Assembly (NCBI RefSeq): GCF_001006305.1
Contig: NZ_LBHJ01000012.1
Coordinates: forward strand, 222,231-286,230
From: Silvibacterium bohemicum
GTDB taxonomy: Bacteria > Acidobacteriota > Terriglobia > Terriglobales > Acidobacteriaceae
DNA: 64,000 nucleotides
Reading direction: 5' to 3'
Shown here: piece by piece, positions 53,282 to 63,224 of the stretch
Layout: each line of letters begins with the position of its first letter
How positions within the stretch are numbered: position 1 is the stretch's first letter
Notes under the pieces: model-generated
What the model was told of the DNA's origin: nothing
The model's database searches: none
Seen by the model: the letters and a program-made list of their open reading frames with translations, nothing else
Position numbers and translations under genes: made by a program

Positions 53282-54796
53282 ATGGCCACCCTCGCGCTCG
53301 ACCCTCGTCTCGACAAAAACACCTCCCAGTTCATCTCCGGCGACCACCGCATGCTTATCGACGGCAAGTTCGTTCATGCCGCTTCCGGCAAGACGTTGCC
53401 CGTCTACAACCCGGCAACCGGAGAAGTCATGGCTCAGGTGCCGGAGGCCGAAGCCTCCGACGTGGATCGCGCTGTCCGGGCTGCGCGCCGGGCCTTCGAC
53501 GAGGGGCCGTGGGGGCAGTTCTCGGCGAACCGCATCTCCGCCTCGCAGCGCGGCCGCTTGCTCAACCGGCTGGCCGACCTGCTGGAGCAGCATCTGGAAG
53601 AATTCGCCGAACTGGAATCGATGGACAATGGCAAGCCGCTGGCCGTTGCACGCGCGGCGGATGTGCCGCTGGCGGTCGATCTCTTTCGCTACATGGCAGG
53701 ATGGGCGACCAAGATCACCGGCAACACCTTTCCCATCTCGGCCGGGGGCGAATACCTGACTTACACGCTGCGCGAGCCGATCGGCGTGGTGGGGCAGATC
53801 ATTCCCTGGAATTTTCCGCTGCTCATGGCGGCGTGGAAGCTGGGACCGGCGCTAGCGGCCGGCAATACCGTGGTTCTCAAGCTGGCCGAACAGACGCCGC
53901 TTTCGGGGCTGCGGCTGGCGGAATTGATCATGGAGGCCGGCTTCCCGGAGGGCGTGGTCAACGTGCTCACCGGCTATGGCGAGGGGGCGGGCGCTCCGTT
54001 GGCGGCGCATGATCTGGTGGATAAGATCGCGTTCACGGGTTCGACCGAGGTGGGCAAGCTGATCGTGAAAGCCGCGACCGGCAATCTCAAGAAGGTGACG
54101 CTCGAGCTGGGTGGGAAATCGCCGGCGATTGTCTTCCCCGATGCCGATCTGGATCGAGCCATCGCCGGAACCGCGTCGGCCATCTTCTTCAACCACGGAC
54201 AGTGCTGCTGCGCGGGCTCCCGTTTGTATGTTCATGAGCGCGTCTACGACCAGGTGGTGGAGGGTGTGTCGAAGATTGCGGGGAAGATCAAGGTCGGACC
54301 GGGGCTCGATCCCCAGACCGAGATGGGGCCGCTGGTCTCGGAGGAGCAGTACCAGCGCGTGACCGGATACATCGACTCGGGACTTAAAGAGGGCGCGAAG
54401 GCCACGGCCGGCGGCAACGGCGGCGCGGAGCGCGGCTACTTCGTGAAGCCCACCGTTCTGACTCATACCAAGCCCGAGATGAAGGTGGTGCGGGAGGAGA
54501 TCTTCGGGCCGGTGGTCTGCGCGCAACCCTTCAGCGACGCAGATATCGACCTCATCGCCCGCGAGGCCAACGATTCGATCTATGGGCTGGCGGCGAGCGT
54601 GTGGACCAGCAACATCTCGACGGCCAACAAGCTGGCCAAGCGGATCCGCAGCGGAACGGTCTGGATCAACTGCCACAACGTCTTCGACGCGGCGCTGCCC
54701 TTCGGCGGATACAAGCAGTCGGGCTGGGGACGGGAGATGGGCTCCGAGGTGCTGAATAACTACACCGAGGTAAAGGCGGTTACTACGGCGTTGTAG
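53282..54796 (+). CDS. NAD(P)-dependent aldehyde dehydrogenase
   Basis: A 504-residue ALDH-superfamily enzyme of the ALDH1/2 type, oxidising aldehydes to acids. It has the cofactor loop FTGSTEVGKL (251-260), general base Glu275 (TLELGGKSP) and catalytic Cys309 (NHGQCCCAGSR), with IPWNFPLLMAAWKLGPAL at about 174-191. GGAG lies before the ATG at 53282. Close relatives include broad-specificity acetaldehyde and phenylacetaldehyde dehydrogenases; the substrate here is unknown. It is monocistronic. Confidence 0.92.
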   Translation: MATLALDPRLDKNTSQFISGDHRMLIDGKFVHAASGKTLPVYNPATGEVMAQVPEAEASDVDRAVRAARRAFDEGPWGQFSANRISASQRGRLLNRLADLLEQHLEEFAELESMDNGKPLAVARAADVPLAVDLFRYMAGWATKITGNTFPISAGGEYLTYTLREPIGVVGQIIPWNFPLLMAAWKLGPALAAGNTVVLKLAEQTPLSGLRLAELIMEAGFPEGVVNVLTGYGEGAGAPLAAHDLVDKIAFTGSTEVGKLIVKAATGNLKKVTLELGGKSPAIVFPDADLDRAIAGTASAIFFNHGQCCCAGSRLYVHERVYDQVVEGVSKIAGKIKVGPGLDPQTEMGPLVSEEQYQRVTGYIDSGLKEGAKATAGGNGGAERGYFVKPTVLTHTKPEMKVVREEIFGPVVCAQPFSDADIDLIAREANDSIYGLAASVWTSNISTANKLAKRIRSGTVWINCHNVFDAALPFGGYKQSGWGREMGSEVLNNYTEVKAVTTAL

Positions 54797-54973
54797 GTTG
54801 TCTTCGAAAGGTTTTAGGTTGGAGATGGGCGGTTGAGGATTCTCGACTGCCCATTTTCACTGGCTCCAACGCGGGGATTCGCAGGGCTGACAGTTATATT
54901 TCGCTTTGAATGGATTGACCAAATTGGGAGAATGGGGCGACAAGAAACGTTGAGCGCTCAAGGAGCAGATCAA

Positions 54974-55651
54974 GTGAGGCTGATTTTCCGGCGGTCAACC
55001 TTGCTACTGCTGCTCATAAGCGGCATCGCGTACGCTCAATCTACCTTAGGCGTGACGCAGAATTCTTCGCCTGAGATCCAGGCACAAACAGGTGCAGCAG
55101 GTACGCAAAGGAAACCGTGTTTAGGATGTGAGGCTGTCCCAAAGCCGGTACCGGACCGTATTTACTACTACCTCTTTCTTCAGCATATTGGCCGTGAGGA
55201 TCAGGAAGTTCAGCGTGCATTGGCGGAGGGAAAGGACATCTCCGAAATACGCTGGGACTACCAGAATACGGTGCATTTACGCGAGGACGAAACGAAGCAG
55301 ATGCTAAGCGTTGCCTTAGAAGGGTACCGCGCAATCGAGGCAAAGGAGCAGGAAGTCCAAGACGGAATTCGCTTACTGCATGAACAATATACAAATGCTC
55401 AGATAGCCAAAATGAAAACGCCAGAAAATCTCAAACACCTAAATGACGAACGCTGGCAACTGGTGGGTAACACTATGGCGAACCTTCGACAAGCCTTAGG
55501 ACAAGAGGAATATCAGAAATTAGACTCCTTCATTCATGCGACCTGGGGGGCTCACACCTCTAGATTTCAGCAGCGGGATCGTGCCGCGTCTGATCCGTCC
55601 TCGCTACTAGCTGGTCCGAATGCCACCAAAGTCAACGATCAAGAGCAGTGA
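54974..55651 (+). CDS. Secreted helical protein of unknown function (225 aa)
   Basis: The start is set at a GTG (54974) with AAGGAG nine bases upstream. This gives a clean signal peptide (RRSTLLLLLISGIAYAQ) cleaved near residue 20. The mature protein has an early CLGC pair and then long amphipathic helices (LREDETKQMLSVALEGYRAI, and MANLRQALGQEEYQKLDSF), loosely like Spy/CpxP-type periplasmic proteins, though I cannot confirm the family. Its base composition is less GC-rich than nearby genes. It precedes a long gene-free stretch. Confidence 0.65.
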   Translation: MRLIFRRSTLLLLLISGIAYAQSTLGVTQNSSPEIQAQTGAAGTQRKPCLGCEAVPKPVPDRIYYYLFLQHIGREDQEVQRALAEGKDISEIRWDYQNTVHLREDETKQMLSVALEGYRAIEAKEQEVQDGIRLLHEQYTNAQIAKMKTPENLKHLNDERWQLVGNTMANLRQALGQEEYQKLDSFIHATWGAHTSRFQQRDRAASDPSSLLAGPNATKVNDQEQ

Positions 55652-56500
55652 AGGAAATTTGGCGGGTGCTTTTTGCTGGGCCTGAGCTTGCGCGCACGGT
55701 GCAGGTTCACGCATAGAGATACGTGGCTTCGATTCTTACGCTAGACTCGCCACCAGGCAGCATGACAGCCTCTGCTGCAACGTTTGATCCTGGTCGCTCT
55801 CCTACGCCATGTCACATAGCTCACCTCCACCCTAGTCGTTGTGTAGTTTGCAGCCGGAACCACAATCCGCAATAACCTCTCCGGGTCGGCTGGGCTATGC
55901 CAATCTGAGTTCGCACTCACAAGGAGTTGAGCTAGCTTGCGCGTCAGTAAGATATCGGCCGGCCCTTCTGACTAAATCAATTTATCTAACTCCCGGCGCG
56001 CGATTCGCTCACTCTGTACAGCCATTTGTGGAGTGTTGTAGCGATCTTGCAAGGGCCTCCAGGGCTTGCGGGGTCGTTCGCGAAAGCCGTTCCCTTGTTG
56101 GAAATGGCTAGTCAACTTTTCGGTTGAGATGACTGTAGACATATTGACAATGATTCCTTCGAGCTACTAGAACGGTGGCCGGAATCGCAGGGCTGACAGT
56201 TCCATGCCGCTCTTACCTCATGGTGCAGGAAGCTGGCACTTATCGAACCAGAGATCTCTTTGTCATCGATGTTTCATCGATTATGTGTCGCGAGTTGTAT
56301 AGGGAACCGGCGGTAATTATCGGAACCATTGCATTGATATTTGAGATAGGAGCGTATTGCGTTCCCACGCCTCATCCTCGATGAAGAGAACCAAGAAAAA
56401 AACCACCCGCGCTCCTGAGTCTTCCCGCCAGGAATTCAAAAAGGAGAAGACGAGCGCAGGCTGAACGCAGACAGCTGTATCACTTTTTGGGAGGTAAGTC
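55652..56500. other. Gene-free 849-bp region upstream of fourth giant receptor
   Basis: No convincing gene on either strand; short frames here lack coding character. The region is AT-richer than average. It contains a 17-bp copy (56185-56201) of a sequence also found at 54879-54895, and a TTGACA at 56144-56149 without a good -10. The last 40 bases hold GGGAGGTAAGTC, the ribosome site of the receptor. It could be a long 5' UTR, decayed DNA or an unrecognised RNA gene. Confidence 0.45.
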
Positions 56501-59500
56501 ATGCTTCACCGTTTACGCTGCTTGCTTGCAGTGAGCGCAACAGTTGCGCTCCTGGCGTTTTCCCCTCTGAGATCGGAAGCCCAGGCTGTTTACGGCTCGA
56601 TCTACGGAACGGTGACCGACAACACCGGAGCGGTTGTTCCGAACGCCGCCGTCACCGTCACCGACGAGGCCAAGGGAACATCGGTTTCAATCACCACGAG
56701 CGCGGCCGGCGAGTATACCGTCGAGCATCTTATCCCCGACACATACGACGTGAAGGTAGTTGCTGCCGGCTTCAAGACTTTTGAAGCGAAGGGCATTGTC
56801 GTCGCCGCCGATACGTCTCCCAAGGTGGATGGCCAACTCGCGGTGGGCGGCTCGACGGAGACGGTGGAGGTGAATGCGGATACGGTGCCGGTGCTGAAGA
56901 CGGATCGTGCCGATGTCTCCACGGTCTTCAATTCGCAGACGGTCGATAACCTTCCGATCGGCGACCGCAACTTCACCAACCTGCAATTGCTCTTGCCGGG
57001 TGCGCAGCAGCTGAGCTGGAGCCATGCCGCCGACGAGAATCCGCAGGCCAGCAAGCAGATTCAGGTGGATGGCCAGGCCTTCGGCGGAGTCGCCTTCAAC
57101 CTGGACGGCACCGACAATCAGGATCCGATTCTGGGCATCATCGTCATCAATCCGCCACTCGACGCGATCCAGGAAACCAAGATCACGACGCAAAACTTTG
57201 ACGCGGAATTCGGCAAGGCTGTCTCGTCCGTCATTTCAGCCCAGACCAAGTCCGGCTCCAACAGCTTCCACGGCAGCGCGTTCGACTATCGCGAGAGCAA
57301 TGCGAATCTGGCCACCGATCCTTACACGCAGTTTCCCGGGTCGGGAGCATTTCCAGGGGGCCTCAAGAACCAATTTGGCGGTTCTGTCGGCGGCCCAATC
57401 CTGAAGGACAGGCTGTTCTTCTTCGGGGACTACCAGGGCGTTCGCCAGAAGGTGGGTACTGCCGCCAATATGAGCGTGCCGTCGGCGCACCTGATTGCCA
57501 CCTGCCTCGGCCAGGCGATGCCTTATGCCGGCACGGTGGCCGGTTGCGACTTCAGCGAATACCAGGCGCAGCCGGGTCTTACCAACAACGGCACTACTCA
57601 ACTGATCTATAACCCAACGACTGGCCTGCCCTATCCCAACAGCGTCATTCCGGCAGCCCAGGTATCGCCTCAGGCTCTGGGACTGCTGAAACTGCTTCAG
57701 CCGTATGCTCCGAACAAGAGCGGCACCTACGGACTGCTGGGGCCGTCGAACTACGCGGCCAGCGGAACGGGCCTCTTCAACAACGATCAATGGGACGAGC
57801 GGCTCGATTACACGCTTTCCCAGAAGATCCATGTCTTCGAGCGGTTCAGCCGCTTCACTGACACGTTAAGCGGAACCACGATCTTCGGTCCGGCGGGGGG
57901 AGCCGGTTTCGGCATCAACAACTACGGCGGCAACTCGCAGGGAGCCAACGACAGCCTGGCGGCGGGCACAGATATCGCCATCAGCCCGACCCTGCTCACC
58001 GATTTCCGTGTCGGCTATTACCGCTACAACATCGGCGATGGGAAGTACGACGCTGGAACCGCGTTCGCGACGAACCTGGGCATTCCAGGCCTCAATCTGA
58101 ACGCTATCACCACGGGCGCACCCGGCTTCAATATATCGGATCTCGGCGCGACCAACGTCGGTGCGACCAATCCGAACAACCCGACCGTGGGCGGCCCGCA
58201 GTATGGTTCCGGGCTGAATATCAACCGCTGCAACTGCCCACTCACCGAGCGCGAAGACCAGTTCCAGATCGTAAATAACTGGACGAAGATCTGGCGCACG
58301 CATTCCATCAAGGTGGGCGGCGATCTGCGCTATGCGCGCAACCTGCGCGTACCGAGCGACAGCGATCGTACGGGGCTACTCGATTTCGGGACTGGTCCTA
58401 CTTCGAATGGCGGCGTAGGCGGCCTGGGGTATGCGACCTTCGTCCTGGGACAAGTTACCGGCTTTAACCGCTACGTAAGCACATCGACCAACGCCAAGGA
58501 ATTCCAGAAGCGCGACTTCTTTTATGTCCAGGACACCTGGCGCGCGACGCCGAACCTCACTGTGAATTACGGGCTGCGCTACGAGTTCTATTTCCCCGAG
58601 TCGGTCAACGGCAAAGGAAATGGCTCGCTGATGCAGATGAACGACGACGTCACTACCGATGGCTACCTGCGTGTCGCTGGCTACGGCAACATCAACAGCA
58701 ATATGAACTGGAGCAGAGCCGCATTCCCTCTGAATCCCCGGCTTGGCGCGGCCTATCAGGTCGATCCGAAGACGGTCATCCGCGCCGGCTACGGACGCAG
58801 CTTCGACATCGGAGTGTTCGGCTCGATGTTCGGGCACGTGGTTACGCAAAACCTGCCGGTCCTGGTCAACCAGAGTATCTCCACTGGCAACACCAACGGC
58901 TATATCTTCTGCCTGGGAGCGGACACTCCCGGATGCACCCAGGGGGGAGCGACACCGAGTCAGGCAGCTCCGGCAGGGGGCGGTCCCGCGGCTTATCCGT
59001 TCCCGACAATTCCTGCGAATGGGCTGTTGCCAGCGCAAGGTTATGCGTCGAGTCCGAAGGCCCGGCCCAATGATCTGCGTATGCCAACGGTGGATGCCTG
59101 GAATCTCAGCCTGCAGCGCTCTCTTACTCCGACTTTGTCTTTGACCATGGCCTATGTCGGAAATAAAGGGACGCACACGTTGAGTGCCGGCGACGGCAAC
59201 AATACCAATCCCAATGAGGCGGGTATCTTCCTGCCCGCGGCGTACAGCATTACGGGACAGACGCTGCACTATGTTCCTGCGGCCGATGTTACATCCGCGA
59301 CCGGGATCAATCCGGACGGAGGCACGAATAATCAGAACTACCTGCAGCGATATTACGGCGGTAAGCTTGCCGCCTGCTCCGATCCCGCCTATGCGGTTCA
59401 GCCCGGGGTACCCGCCGGCTCATGCGGATGGACGCAAGGCATCGCGTACTACGGCGACGATCAGGATAGCCACTTCAATGCGCTTCAAGTCACCCTGGCC

Positions 59501-60226
59501 AAGCAGATCAGCAAGGGCTTGCAGGGCAATATCAACTACGCGTGGCAGCGTGGCTTCGATTTCAATAACAATTACGCGACCTGGAGCAGGGATGCGGTCA
59601 AGGGTAGAAACAATGACATCCGCGAGCAGCAGCTGGTGCTTTATGGGCTTTATCAGCTGCCTTTCGGGCACAATCAGATGTTCGGCTCGAACCTTCCCTC
59701 ATGGACGGACGAGATCCTTGGCGGCTGGGTTTTGAGTCCGGTGCTGAACTGGGCGAGCGGCCTTCCCTTTACCCTGACTCTCAGCAACTGCTCGGCCTAC
59801 GCTCCGGGCTCGGCTCCGTGCTATCCCAACGGCAAGGGCAGCTTCCTGAGAACGCACTTAGGATCGCTGAACCCGGTTACGCACCAGAGGCTGTACTTCA
59901 ACGGCAACGTCGCGGGCGGGACGCTTCCCATCGGGTTCAGCGACCCGACGCTCGACACCATCGGAACCGCCGGGCGCAACGATGCGAATGGACCGGGCTT
60001 CTTCAACACCGATCTGTCGCTGCAGAAGAACTTCCCGATTCACGAGTCGCTCTTCGCGCAGTTCCGCGTCGACGCTTTCAATGCCTTCAACCATATCAAT
60101 TCCGGATTCGGAGGCAGCGGCGCGACGTTCAACATCGACCAGGGACCGATCTACGTCGGCTCCAGTACGGCGGAGTTCGGACAGGGCCCGCGGCAGCTGC
60201 AATTCTCGCTGCGATTGCAGTTCTAA
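56501..60226 (+). CDS. Oar-type TonB-dependent receptor (giant, 1241 aa)
   Basis: The fourth giant outer-membrane receptor. It starts at 56501 after GGGAGG and has a signal peptide (LLAVSATVALLAFSPLRSEAQ). A carboxypeptidase-regulatory-like domain follows (GSIYGTVTDNTGAVVPNAAV, residues about 30-120), then a plug with DNLPIGDRNFTNLQLLLPGA and SSVISAQTKSGSNSFHGSAF, and a barrel ending LQFSLRLQF. It is followed by a terminator and then two TPR proteins and a CRTAC1 protein on the same strand, suggesting a surface-uptake locus. Substrate unknown. Confidence 0.9.
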   Translation: MLHRLRCLLAVSATVALLAFSPLRSEAQAVYGSIYGTVTDNTGAVVPNAAVTVTDEAKGTSVSITTSAAGEYTVEHLIPDTYDVKVVAAGFKTFEAKGIVVAADTSPKVDGQLAVGGSTETVEVNADTVPVLKTDRADVSTVFNSQTVDNLPIGDRNFTNLQLLLPGAQQLSWSHAADENPQASKQIQVDGQAFGGVAFNLDGTDNQDPILGIIVINPPLDAIQETKITTQNFDAEFGKAVSSVISAQTKSGSNSFHGSAFDYRESNANLATDPYTQFPGSGAFPGGLKNQFGGSVGGPILKDRLFFFGDYQGVRQKVGTAANMSVPSAHLIATCLGQAMPYAGTVAGCDFSEYQAQPGLTNNGTTQLIYNPTTGLPYPNSVIPAAQVSPQALGLLKLLQPYAPNKSGTYGLLGPSNYAASGTGLFNNDQWDERLDYTLSQKIHVFERFSRFTDTLSGTTIFGPAGGAGFGINNYGGNSQGANDSLAAGTDIAISPTLLTDFRVGYYRYNIGDGKYDAGTAFATNLGIPGLNLNAITTGAPGFNISDLGATNVGATNPNNPTVGGPQYGSGLNINRCNCPLTEREDQFQIVNNWTKIWRTHSIKVGGDLRYARNLRVPSDSDRTGLLDFGTGPTSNGGVGGLGYATFVLGQVTGFNRYVSTSTNAKEFQKRDFFYVQDTWRATPNLTVNYGLRYEFYFPESVNGKGNGSLMQMNDDVTTDGYLRVAGYGNINSNMNWSRAAFPLNPRLGAAYQVDPKTVIRAGYGRSFDIGVFGSMFGHVVTQNLPVLVNQSISTGNTNGYIFCLGADTPGCTQGGATPSQAAPAGGGPAAYPFPTIPANGLLPAQGYASSPKARPNDLRMPTVDAWNLSLQRSLTPTLSLTMAYVGNKGTHTLSAGDGNNTNPNEAGIFLPAAYSITGQTLHYVPAADVTSATGINPDGGTNNQNYLQRYYGGKLAACSDPAYAVQPGVPAGSCGWTQGIAYYGDDQDSHFNALQVTLAKQISKGLQGNINYAWQRGFDFNNNYATWSRDAVKGRNNDIREQQLVLYGLYQLPFGHNQMFGSNLPSWTDEILGGWVLSPVLNWASGLPFTLTLSNCSAYAPGSAPCYPNGKGSFLRTHLGSLNPVTHQRLYFNGNVAGGTLPIGFSDPTLDTIGTAGRNDANGPGFFNTDLSLQKNFPIHESLFAQFRVDAFNAFNHINSGFGGSGATFNIDQGPIYVGSSTAEFGQGPRQLQFSLRLQF

Positions 60227-60247
60227 ACTGCACGCAGCTTCCTACTT

Positions 60248-60278
60248 GCGAAGAGGGGAGACAGGCTCCCCTCTTCGC
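60248..60278 (+). terminator. Hairpin terminator after fourth giant receptor
   Basis: A 13-bp perfect stem, GCGAAGAGGGGAG at 60248-60260 with 60266-60278, has a 5-base loop and is followed only by ATTTC. Being poor in T it may allow read-through to the TPR genes 30 bases further on. Confidence 0.7.
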
Positions 60279-60309
60279 ATTTCGGGAGTAGACTCTCTTC
60301 ATTCGAATC

Positions 60310-61353
60310 ATGCGTCGATTTCTTCTTCTTTGCTCACTGTTGCTGCCGATGGCACAGGCTGGGGCCTATGCGCACCCATCGTTACAGGCGTCGTCCGCCG
60401 GAAGCGAGCAGCAGCCGACGGTTGGGAGCGTGCGCGAGCTGATCAGCAAGGGAAAGCTGGAAGAGGCACAGCACGACCTTGATGCACTGGCAGCGGTTCA
60501 TCCGGAACCGCAAGGCATCGAACGGCTGCGCGGATTCATCAGCTATCAGCAGAGCCGAATGGCTGATGCCGATGCTTCCTTTTCGAAGGCGCTGGAACAG
60601 GACCCGGCCGATCTCGAGTCCATGCAGATGCGCGGCGTCGTTCTCTATCGGATGGGCAAACCGGCCGAAGCTATCCCACTGCTTGAAAAAGCGCATACCG
60701 CCGTCGCGAGCGTCAATGTCGATCCTGATTACGTGCTGGCCAGCTGTTACGTGGTGGCGGGGCGATACAACGATGCGCGGCATGCCTTCGCCGAGCAGTA
60801 CGGCTTCGCTCCCGACTCCGCTCCCGCCTATCTGATCACTGCGCGCATGCTGCTGCGCCATCAACTGCTGGAGGCTGCGGAAGAAGCGGCTCGCAAGGCC
60901 GTCCAATTGGATTCCCGGCTGCCGCTCGCACATCAACTGCTGGGAGAAATCGCTCTGGCCAGAGGCGACGCGAGCGCGGCCATCGCCGAGTTGCAGAAGG
61001 AGCGCGCGCTGAATCCCCTGAATGGCAGCGTCTATGACCGTCTTGGGGATGCTTATATCCGCAACTCGCAGTATCCCGAGGCCCGCCAGGCGCTGGATCG
61101 GGCCATTCTTCTCGAGCCGAACACCACCGGGCCGTATATTCTTCTGGGCAGAGTTTTGTTGCAGCAGGAGCAGCCGGTGACGGCGACGATGTACCTGGAG
61201 CGGGCGGCGCAGATGGATCCGGAAAACTCCACCACGCACATGCTTCTGGGACAGGCGTACCGTTCCACGGGCCGCAAAGAAGAGGCGATGAAGGAATTTC
61301 AGGCGGCGCAACAATTGCGGTCGGGGACCCCGGCCTCGGCGGCGAAGCCGTAG
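60310..61353 (+). CDS. Secreted tetratricopeptide repeat protein (347 aa)
   Basis: A signal peptide (MRRFLLLCSLLLPMAQAGAYA) precedes about eight TPR motifs spanning residues 40-335. Examples are ISYQQSRMADADASFSKALE and LGQAYRSTGRKEEAMKEFQA, each with the helix-turn-helix spacing of about 34 residues. TPR arrays bind peptides or other proteins; the location is periplasmic or outer membrane-associated. It is followed after 11 bases by a second TPR gene, so they form an operon. Confidence 0.88.
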   Translation: MRRFLLLCSLLLPMAQAGAYAHPSLQASSAGSEQQPTVGSVRELISKGKLEEAQHDLDALAAVHPEPQGIERLRGFISYQQSRMADADASFSKALEQDPADLESMQMRGVVLYRMGKPAEAIPLLEKAHTAVASVNVDPDYVLASCYVVAGRYNDARHAFAEQYGFAPDSAPAYLITARMLLRHQLLEAAEEAARKAVQLDSRLPLAHQLLGEIALARGDASAAIAELQKERALNPLNGSVYDRLGDAYIRNSQYPEARQALDRAILLEPNTTGPYILLGRVLLQQEQPVTATMYLERAAQMDPENSTTHMLLGQAYRSTGRKEEAMKEFQAAQQLRSGTPASAAKP

Positions 61354-61364
61354 AGATTTGGTCG

Positions 61365-63134
61365 ATGCGTGCTCTCTTCATTCTCGGGCTCGGTGCATCT
61401 TCGCTCGCTTTCGCGCCCGCGTCGTTCGCACAGATTCAACCGGCGACGGATGCGCTGCAACGCGCGGATGCGGCCTTTCACGCGGGCTACGAAGCGGCGG
61501 GAAAGGGTGATCTGCTTACAGCGCGACAGGACTTTGAGGCCGCAGTGAAGCTTGCTCCCGACGTCGAAGAAGGCCACAGCGCGCTCGGAGCCGTGCTCTA
61601 TCAGCTTGGCGCGTATCGAGAGGCTATCGAGGAGTTAAACCTGGCGCTGGGCATCAAGAAGGACGACCAGTCTGCGCTCGAGAATCTCGCCATGTCTTAC
61701 GTGCAGACCGCCGATCTCAAAGATGCTCTCGTCGTCTTCGATGGGCTGCAGGCGGATTCCTCGCCGCTTCCACCGGATTTGCTGTCCGCGTATGCACGAG
61801 CGGAAGCCGCGAGCGGACAATATGGGGCAGCCGCGGCCCATCTGCAGCAGGCCATTGCTGCGACTCCGAAGCCTGCGGAGCTCTACGACGAGCTGGGCTC
61901 CCTCTATGCGCAGCAGCAGCAATGGCAGCCTGCGCAGGATGCGTTTTCGCAGGCCATCCAGATCGATCCTTCGCTAGCGACAGCGCACCTGCATCTCGGG
62001 GTGGCGCTTGGGAATGCATCACTCTCCGATGCCGGACGGATGCAGCGAGCGATCGATGAGCTGACTCGCGCCGCGCAGCTTGCTCCAGAGAATGCCGTTG
62101 TGCAGGTCGAATTGGGTCGAGCGCTTACGAATTCAGGCCGCGATGAAGAGGCTATTCCGCACTTCGAGCAGGCGCGGAAGCTCGACCCTGCAGCGATTGA
62201 GGCGACGAACCAGCTGGCCATGGCTCTGCAGCGAACTGGAGCGGTGAGCCGTGCGATTCCACTCTTCGAGCAGATCGTAAGCGCGCAGCCGCAGAACACG
62301 GCGGCGCTCTCGAATCTCGCGGTCGCGCTGATCCAGACGGGGAAGGCGAAGGATGCCATCGGTTATTGCCAGCGAGTTCTGACGATTGCCCCCGGCGATG
62401 CGGGCGCTCATCAGATTCTCGGCGCCGCATATTTGCAGGAGAGCGACATCGACGATGCGATGCGAGAATTTCGCAGCGCTCTTGCCGCGACGCCTGATAA
62501 TTCGCAGCTGCATTACAACCTTGGTTTAGCTTTCAAGCTGAAGGACAATCTTCCGGATGCGGTGAAGGAGTTGGAGGAGGCGGCGCGGCTCGATCCGGCG
62601 TCGCCCGACGCGCCTTACACCCTGGGCATCCTGTATATGCAGGCGGGGCGCTTCGATGATGCAGTGAAGAACCTTACCTCGTCTCTCGATCGGAGGCCCG
62701 GCAATGGCGATGGATGGGCCGTGCTGGGCAGCGTCTATCGCCAGCAGGGAAAGAATGATGATGCTGCTCGGGCTCTGCGGAAGGCTATCGAGCTTCTTCC
62801 GAATCAGCCGGGGCCGCACATTACGCTGGCCAGCGTTCTGCAGGAAGAAGGCAAGCGCGACGAAGCTGCAGTGGAACGCAAGCAGGCCGCCGACCTCACC
62901 CGAGTCGCGGTGAACCGGCAGCGTGCGCAGTTCGCAACGAATACGGCGAACGCCTACCTCGAGAAAGGGCAGATTGCCGACGCTGTTGCGCATTATCGTG
63001 ACGCCATTACCAGCGATCCGAGTTATGTGGACGCGCATCTTCAGTTGGCCATCGCATACGATCGGGAGGGTCGCGGCGCGGACGCAGCGAACGAACGCGC
63101 GGCAGCGGAGAAGCTGGGGGGCAATCATCCGTAG
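61365..63134 (+). CDS. Secreted tetratricopeptide repeat protein (589 aa)
   Basis: A signal peptide (RALFILGLGASSLAFAPASFAQ) is followed by about 14 TPR units covering nearly the whole protein, such as LGAVLYQLGAYREAIEELNL and LGSVYRQQGKNDDAARALRK. Its last unit ends REGRGADAANERAAAEKLGG. It likely forms a long superhelical scaffold. It lies between the shorter TPR protein and the CRTAC1 protein, and all three are probably co-transcribed. Confidence 0.88.
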   Translation: MRALFILGLGASSLAFAPASFAQIQPATDALQRADAAFHAGYEAAGKGDLLTARQDFEAAVKLAPDVEEGHSALGAVLYQLGAYREAIEELNLALGIKKDDQSALENLAMSYVQTADLKDALVVFDGLQADSSPLPPDLLSAYARAEAASGQYGAAAAHLQQAIAATPKPAELYDELGSLYAQQQQWQPAQDAFSQAIQIDPSLATAHLHLGVALGNASLSDAGRMQRAIDELTRAAQLAPENAVVQVELGRALTNSGRDEEAIPHFEQARKLDPAAIEATNQLAMALQRTGAVSRAIPLFEQIVSAQPQNTAALSNLAVALIQTGKAKDAIGYCQRVLTIAPGDAGAHQILGAAYLQESDIDDAMREFRSALAATPDNSQLHYNLGLAFKLKDNLPDAVKELEEAARLDPASPDAPYTLGILYMQAGRFDDAVKNLTSSLDRRPGNGDGWAVLGSVYRQQGKNDDAARALRKAIELLPNQPGPHITLASVLQEEGKRDEAAVERKQAADLTRVAVNRQRAQFATNTANAYLEKGQIADAVAHYRDAITSDPSYVDAHLQLAIAYDREGRGADAANERAAAEKLGGNHP

Positions 63135-63224
63135 ATACAGATCGAATAGCTATTCGAACTACTCCGCCCGCGTGAGCACCCATGCGATACGAAGGACAGT
63201 TGCGCGATGCGGACGTGGGCCGGC

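Noticed and set aside
55839-56384. Short open frames (69-90 aa) in the gap before the fourth giant receptor
   Set aside because: No ribosome sites, no motifs and random-looking composition; treated as non-coding.
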